Shown here: one piece after another, positions 13,206-16,741 of the stretch
How positions within the stretch are numbered: position 1 is the stretch's first letter
Layout of the letters: the number at the start of each line of letters is the position of its first letter
NCBI GenBank assembly: GCA_003645845.1
Contig: QNCV01000020.1
Coordinates: 1 to 16,741, forward strand
Origin: Fidelibacterota bacterium
GTDB lineage: Bacteria; Fidelibacterota; UBA2242
DNA length: 16,741 nucleotides
Direction: 5' to 3'
Position numbers and translations under genes: made by a program
The notes under the pieces: generated by a model
What the model was told of the DNA's origin: nothing
The model's input: only the letters and a program-made list of their open reading frames with translations
Database searches by the model: none

Positions 13206-14417
13206 TCATGTGTTAAGTAATTCTTTAATCATGTCAAGATAATCACTGACCAGTCGGGTAATCAGGAAATTTTTACGGACATGTTCTTTGCCTGCTTTGC
13301 CTAATTCTTCGGCAGTTTTTCTATCTTTTAGTAACTGGACAATTCGTTCAGCAAACATCTCTTCATCCTTAGGCTCGACTATAAAACCGGTTTCATTATC
13401 AATCACCTGGAGAGGAATACCCCCTACATTGGAGGCTACTACGGCTGCATTTTTCCAGAGAGCTTCCGAAACTACTAACCCAAAGCCTTCGCGGAGCGAT
13501 TTCTGTATGATTACATCGGAATAGCGCTGCAAAGTATTAACAAGAATATTGTTTTCCGAAGTGATCAGGATAATATCACCTTTATCAACCAGGTGATTCG
13601 CATAGCGCATTACTCGACGGAAAATTTTAATTCCTTCCGGATCATCAGTGGCCATACTGCCGCAAAGCACCAATCGGCAATCCACCTTTTTTCGAACCAT
13701 TTTAAAGATTCGTATCACACCCTCGGGATCTTTCCATTTATCAAAACGGGATATCTGTGTAATGATTGGTTTATCGGTTGGAATTTTAAATTTCTTCAAA
13801 AATTTGTGAATATCCTTATCGCTGAGGTCCTTATTTTTTGGACTGATAGGATCGATAACCGGCGGAATGACATTTTGTTTAACAAAGACATTCTTTTTTC
13901 GATAGCTTTTATTTGAGACAACTACCTGATCATATTTAAGAATAAATCCTTTCAGAAATTCCCAGAGTTTTTCATTCGGATGGGATATATCAATATGACA
14001 ACGCCAAATCCAGGGCTGTTGTTTTGTATAATAATTGATAAGCGGAAGAGGTTGGGGGTCATGAATGATGACACAATCATGGTTCAAATGGGTGTAGACA
14101 GAGAATTCCTCGCTGGCTCGAATGTACAGATTTTTTTTCATCTCGGTGAGGTGAATTGAATCTCCCTGCAGGGCATTGTGGAATTTTTTTGTTATGTCAA
14201 AAAGGTCAGAATTTCCCCGAATGATACGCCAACCCGTATCGATTCCTATATCGTTCATCAGTGGTACGAGGCTTCCCAGAATTTCCGCAACACCTCCCCC
14301 CATATACGTCGAATTAAGATTTATAATACGTTTTCTATAAAGGCTGCGTGCTTTCTGAAATATATCAGTGATAATTTTATCGCCAACTATATTCCGATAA
14401 TCAACAAGGTGTATCAT
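13206..14417 (-). CDS. GT4 glycosyltransferase, trehalose synthase TreT-like
   Basis: This is a two-domain GT-B retaining transferase of 403 residues. NSTYMGGGVAEILGSLVP (35-52), FHNALQG (79-85), IIHDPQPLPL (117-126) and WRCHID (138-143) match TreT, which joins glucose from NDP-glucose to free glucose to give trehalose. The C-terminal half has QISRFDKWKDP (221-231, Arg224), LCGSMATDDP and the nucleotide-sugar EX7E element around QKSLREGFGLVVSEALW (305-321, E310, E318), all intact. Retaining trehalose phosphorylase is a close relative and an alternative. Its ATG overlaps the stop of the upstream TPS/TPP gene (ATGA, 14414-14417), and GGAG lies 8 bases before. It could be an independent synthase or a partner that activates the TPS/TPP enzyme, as for the glycosyltransferase beside TPSP in Thermoproteus tenax. 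Confidence 0.85.
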   Translation of the reverse strand: MIHLVDYRNIVGDKIITDIFQKARSLYRKRIINLNSTYMGGGVAEILGSLVPLMNDIGIDTGWRIIRGNSDLFDITKKFHNALQGDSIHLTEMKKNLYIRASEEFSVYTHLNHDCVIIHDPQPLPLINYYTKQQPWIWRCHIDISHPNEKLWEFLKGFILKYDQVVVSNKSYRKKNVFVKQNVIPPVIDPISPKNKDLSDKDIHKFLKKFKIPTDKPIITQISRFDKWKDPEGVIRIFKMVRKKVDCRLVLCGSMATDDPEGIKIFRRVMRYANHLVDKGDIILITSENNILVNTLQRYSDVIIQKSLREGFGLVVSEALWKNAAVVASNVGGIPLQVIDNETGFIVEPKDEEMFAERIVQLLKDRKTAEELGKAGKEHVRKNFLITRLVSDYLDMIKELLNT

Positions 14418-16609
14418 TTGCTTACTCCTGCAATTTTTATAATAATGTTTCGTATATCTTTGGGCGTTTTTACCCGGTAATTCGCTGCCGTGGTGCCGAT
14501 GCCGACTTTGATGGTGATATGTTCGGTTAGTTGATTAAAAATATCTTCATCAGTCTTGTCATCACCAATCGCCATAATGAAATCGGGTGATAATTGTTGA
14601 ATCCATCTGAGAACAGCACGACCTTTATTGATGCCGTTGTTTTTGACTTCGATAACTTTATTGCCTTCCAGAATTTGTAATCCCAGTGAACTGGTAATAA
14701 AACGTAGGTTTTGTGACAGTTCACGTGCCCGGATCTTGCCTAATTCCGAGGTCGTTTTACGGTAATGCCAGACCAGTGAGAAATCTTTCTCTTCAATAAA
14801 TGAACCGGGTGTACGTCCGACATAAAAATCAAGTATGGGTCTGATTTCCCGTTTCCAGTCATTGGACATCGGATCAATCAACTGCCATTCGTTATTATAA
14901 TCCCGGTACCAGGCGCCATGTTCGGCGACAAGGTTTACGGATTCTAAATCTCCAAGCCACTTATCAAGTGTATTTTTATCACGGCCGCTGATTATAACGA
15001 CATGACTTTTTTTTGATAGTTGGCTAATCATTTTTAGAAGATCATCATCCGGGGCAACGCGTTGAGGATCTTTCGAGAAGTCAACTAAAGTGCCGTCGTA
15101 ATCAAGAAATATAAGGCGCTTGCGGGCGGTTTCATATTGTGTAATAATGCTTTCAAGGATTTCCTGGTCGATGCTCTTTGCTTCCATCATTTTCTGCAGA
15201 TTTTTTACTTCAATTAATCGGTCGAAAAAGTCATTTGACCAGTAATGATTTGTATAGCGTTTGACTTTCTGTTGCATGCTCTGAAGTCGCTCATGTTGTT
15301 CCCTGACCGGCATATCAAGGGCGCTTTTAATCCCATTAACGATGTCCATGATATTATTGGGATTGATAATTATCGCTTCATCCAGTTCAGTTGCCGCACC
15401 GGCCATTTCACTGAGGATTAAAACGCCGGTTTTTTCCTGGCGGTTGGCAATATATTCCTTTGCGACCAGATTCATACCATCCCGAAGAGGTGTGATCAGG
15501 GCAATATCAGCTAATTGATAAAATGCAGAAATATTATCGAAATTAAACGAACGATAGTAGTAATGAATCGGAGTCCATCCAATCGTGTTGTATCTTCCGT
15601 TTATTTCACCGACTGTTTTGTCAATTTCAAATTTAATCTGCTGATATTGCGGGACTTTTGAGCGAGAGGGAACAACAATGATGAAAAGCGTGACTTTCTC
15701 CCGGTATTCGGGATAAAGTTCTAAAAACATGTTATATCCTTTGAGCCGGTTGATTATCCCTTTTGAATAATCCAGACGGTCTATGGATAGAATTACTTTG
15801 CAATTATTCAGATAACGTTTATGCTTTGATACTATTTTTAATGCCTTTTGGCTTTTACCACCACGGGCATAGGTCTCATAATCAATTCCCAAAGGAAAAG
15901 AGTCGACTTTTATAATACGTTGATGATAGACGAGTTGATTTGATACATAATCAATATCAAGCAGGTGATCAACTGCGCTTAAGAAGTGCCGGGCATAATC
16001 AAATGTATGAAAACCAACAAGGTCAGAGCCCAGAATTCCGCTTAATATCTCTTTTCGGTACGGGAGTGTCAGGTATACTTCATACGATGGAAACGGTATA
16101 TGCAGGAAAAACCCGATTGTCAGTTTGCAAAAAGATTTCCGAAGGATACCGGGAAGTAAAAGAAGATGATAATCATGAATCCAGACAATGTCATCTTCGT
16201 TAATTACCGACTCGATCTGCTTGTAAAATTTGTGATTTACCCGTTTATAAATATCCCACATTCGGGTATCATATTCTGTAAATTGTGAAAAATAATGAAA
16301 CAGCGGCCAGATGGTGACATTACAAAAACCCTCATAACTCTTTTTGATTTCCTGAGGAGTTAGGAAAATTGGAATCATCCGCAGCTTCTGAAGCTTTACA
16401 GTAATATTATTTTTTTCGGCTTCTGACTTGACCGTCAATCCCGGCCAGCCAATCCAGATACAGTTTTCCTGCTCGAAAATGGATTTCAAACCGGTTGCCA
16501 GTCCGCCGACACTCGGTGAAAGAACAAATCCCTTACTGTTTTTTTTTACTGTGACAGGTAGACGATTTGATACGATAAAAATACGACGATGTTTTTTATC
16601 TTTTTCCAT
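14414..16609 (-). CDS. Fused trehalose-6-phosphate synthase / phosphatase (OtsA-OtsB fusion, TPSP)
   Basis: The 731-residue fusion makes trehalose from NDP-glucose and glucose-6-phosphate, then removes the phosphate. TPS domain (GT20, about 8-470): IVSNRLPV (R16), SVGGLATGL (33-41), Y92, W101 (TIWPLFHY), WIHDYHLLLLP, FFLHIPFPS, SIDRLDYSKG (R278, K283) and LRDGMNLVAKEY (375-386); the known substrate-binding residues are present. After a linker (about 470-497), the TPP domain (HAD) shows LDYDGTL (D503, D505), ISGR (540-543), AEHGAW, NKGRA (K662) and GDDKTDED (682-689, D683, D684), so both active sites look intact. It is the first gene of a - strand operon with the GT4 gene. No strong Shine-Dalgarno is seen; a possible promoter lies at 16656-16684. 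TPSP fusions are thought to have arisen in Bacteroidetes and spread. Confidence 0.96.
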   Translation of the reverse strand: MEKDKKHRRIFIVSNRLPVTVKKNSKGFVLSPSVGGLATGLKSIFEQENCIWIGWPGLTVKSEAEKNNITVKLQKLRMIPIFLTPQEIKKSYEGFCNVTIWPLFHYFSQFTEYDTRMWDIYKRVNHKFYKQIESVINEDDIVWIHDYHLLLLPGILRKSFCKLTIGFFLHIPFPSYEVYLTLPYRKEILSGILGSDLVGFHTFDYARHFLSAVDHLLDIDYVSNQLVYHQRIIKVDSFPLGIDYETYARGGKSQKALKIVSKHKRYLNNCKVILSIDRLDYSKGIINRLKGYNMFLELYPEYREKVTLFIIVVPSRSKVPQYQQIKFEIDKTVGEINGRYNTIGWTPIHYYYRSFNFDNISAFYQLADIALITPLRDGMNLVAKEYIANRQEKTGVLILSEMAGAATELDEAIIINPNNIMDIVNGIKSALDMPVREQHERLQSMQQKVKRYTNHYWSNDFFDRLIEVKNLQKMMEAKSIDQEILESIITQYETARKRLIFLDYDGTLVDFSKDPQRVAPDDDLLKMISQLSKKSHVVIISGRDKNTLDKWLGDLESVNLVAEHGAWYRDYNNEWQLIDPMSNDWKREIRPILDFYVGRTPGSFIEEKDFSLVWHYRKTTSELGKIRARELSQNLRFITSSLGLQILEGNKVIEVKNNGINKGRAVLRWIQQLSPDFIMAIGDDKTDEDIFNQLTEHITIKVGIGTTAANYRVKTPKDIRNIIIKIAGVSK

Positions 16610-16655
16610 GATTATATTGAATAACTCGTTACATTTCAGAAGAAAATATCAAGAG

Positions 16656-16684
16656 AATATAGGCAAGATAGTTGCGAAATGCAA
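16656..16684 (-). promoter_or_regulatory. Possible promoter of the trehalose operon
   Basis: On the - strand, TTGCAT (16684-16679) and TATATT (16661-16656) are separated by 17 bases. The -10 matches the consensus at five of six positions and the -35 at three. Initiation would leave a leader of about 40 bases before the ATG at 16609. The rest of 16610-16741 shows no gene and no other clear signal. Confidence 0.3.
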
Positions 16685-16741
16685 ACAGAGGGCAAAGCCG
16701 GAAAAAATATATAGAATGAAGTCGATTCAAATTTTTACGTA

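Noticed and set aside
13021..13242. 73-residue + strand open frame after lgt
   Set aside because: It overlaps the lgt stop and the end of the opposing glycosyltransferase gene, and its sequence comes from low-complexity repeats.
16611..16616. TATAAT on the - strand just before the TPS/TPP start
   Set aside because: Transcription from it would begin inside the coding sequence, and no matching -35 is seen.
1..16741. CRISPR arrays, insertion sequences, phage or defence genes
   Set aside because: No regularly spaced repeats, transposase, integrase or nuclease modules were found on either strand.

Overview
This is a bacterial chromosomal window. Nearly all genes are on the + strand, and a two-gene operon on the - strand runs in towards them from the right end. 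The core is a classic translation cluster: thrS, infC, rpmI, rplT, pheS and pheT. It is followed by a small ZapB-like coiled-coil gene, zapA, rny and folD. From memory, the order pheT, coiled coil, zapA, rny is typical of Bacteroidota and their relatives. PheS also carries a Bacteroidota-like 'GRVYRNEAI...FHQIEG' segment, and the trehalose enzyme is a fused synthase/phosphatase, a form thought to have arisen in Bacteroidetes. Strong AGGAG ribosome binding sites precede many genes, which is unlike typical Bacteroidota. I therefore favour another lineage of the FCB group or a neighbouring candidate phylum. This is inference from gene order and motifs; no phylogeny was run.

Layout. Positions 2-130 hold the tail of an unknown gene. 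Positions 147-1195 hold two translationally coupled genes: a predicted exported protein of an unrecognised family and a five-helix membrane protein. Positions 1196-1522 are non-coding and unusually rich in inverted repeats. A tRNA-Val(GAC) lies at 1523-1599. Positions 1663-8099 encode the translation cluster. infC has no ATG, GTG or TTG that could give a full-length protein, and almost certainly starts at ATC or ATA. Positions 8107-10311 hold the coiled-coil gene, zapA and rny. Positions 10301-13024 hold folD, a stand-alone cyclic-nucleotide-binding protein, a nitroreductase-family protein and lgt, closely packed with two 11-base overlaps. Positions 13025-13205 are a convergent spacer with CAAAT repeats. 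Positions 13206-16609 (- strand) hold a fused trehalose-6-phosphate synthase/phosphatase followed, with a 4-base overlap, by a TreT-like GT4 glycosyltransferase.

How the genes work together. The + strand cluster charges tRNA with Thr and Phe, initiates translation (IF3), supplies ribosomal proteins L35 and L20, and adds Z-ring assembly, mRNA decay, one-carbon metabolism and lipoprotein maturation. The - strand pair makes trehalose, a compatible solute. A fused TPSP next to a glycosyltransferase recalls the trehalose synthase complex of the archaeon Thermoproteus tenax, where the glycosyltransferase is needed to activate the synthase. This is the most interesting system in the window. I saw no CRISPR array, insertion sequence, phage gene or defence island.
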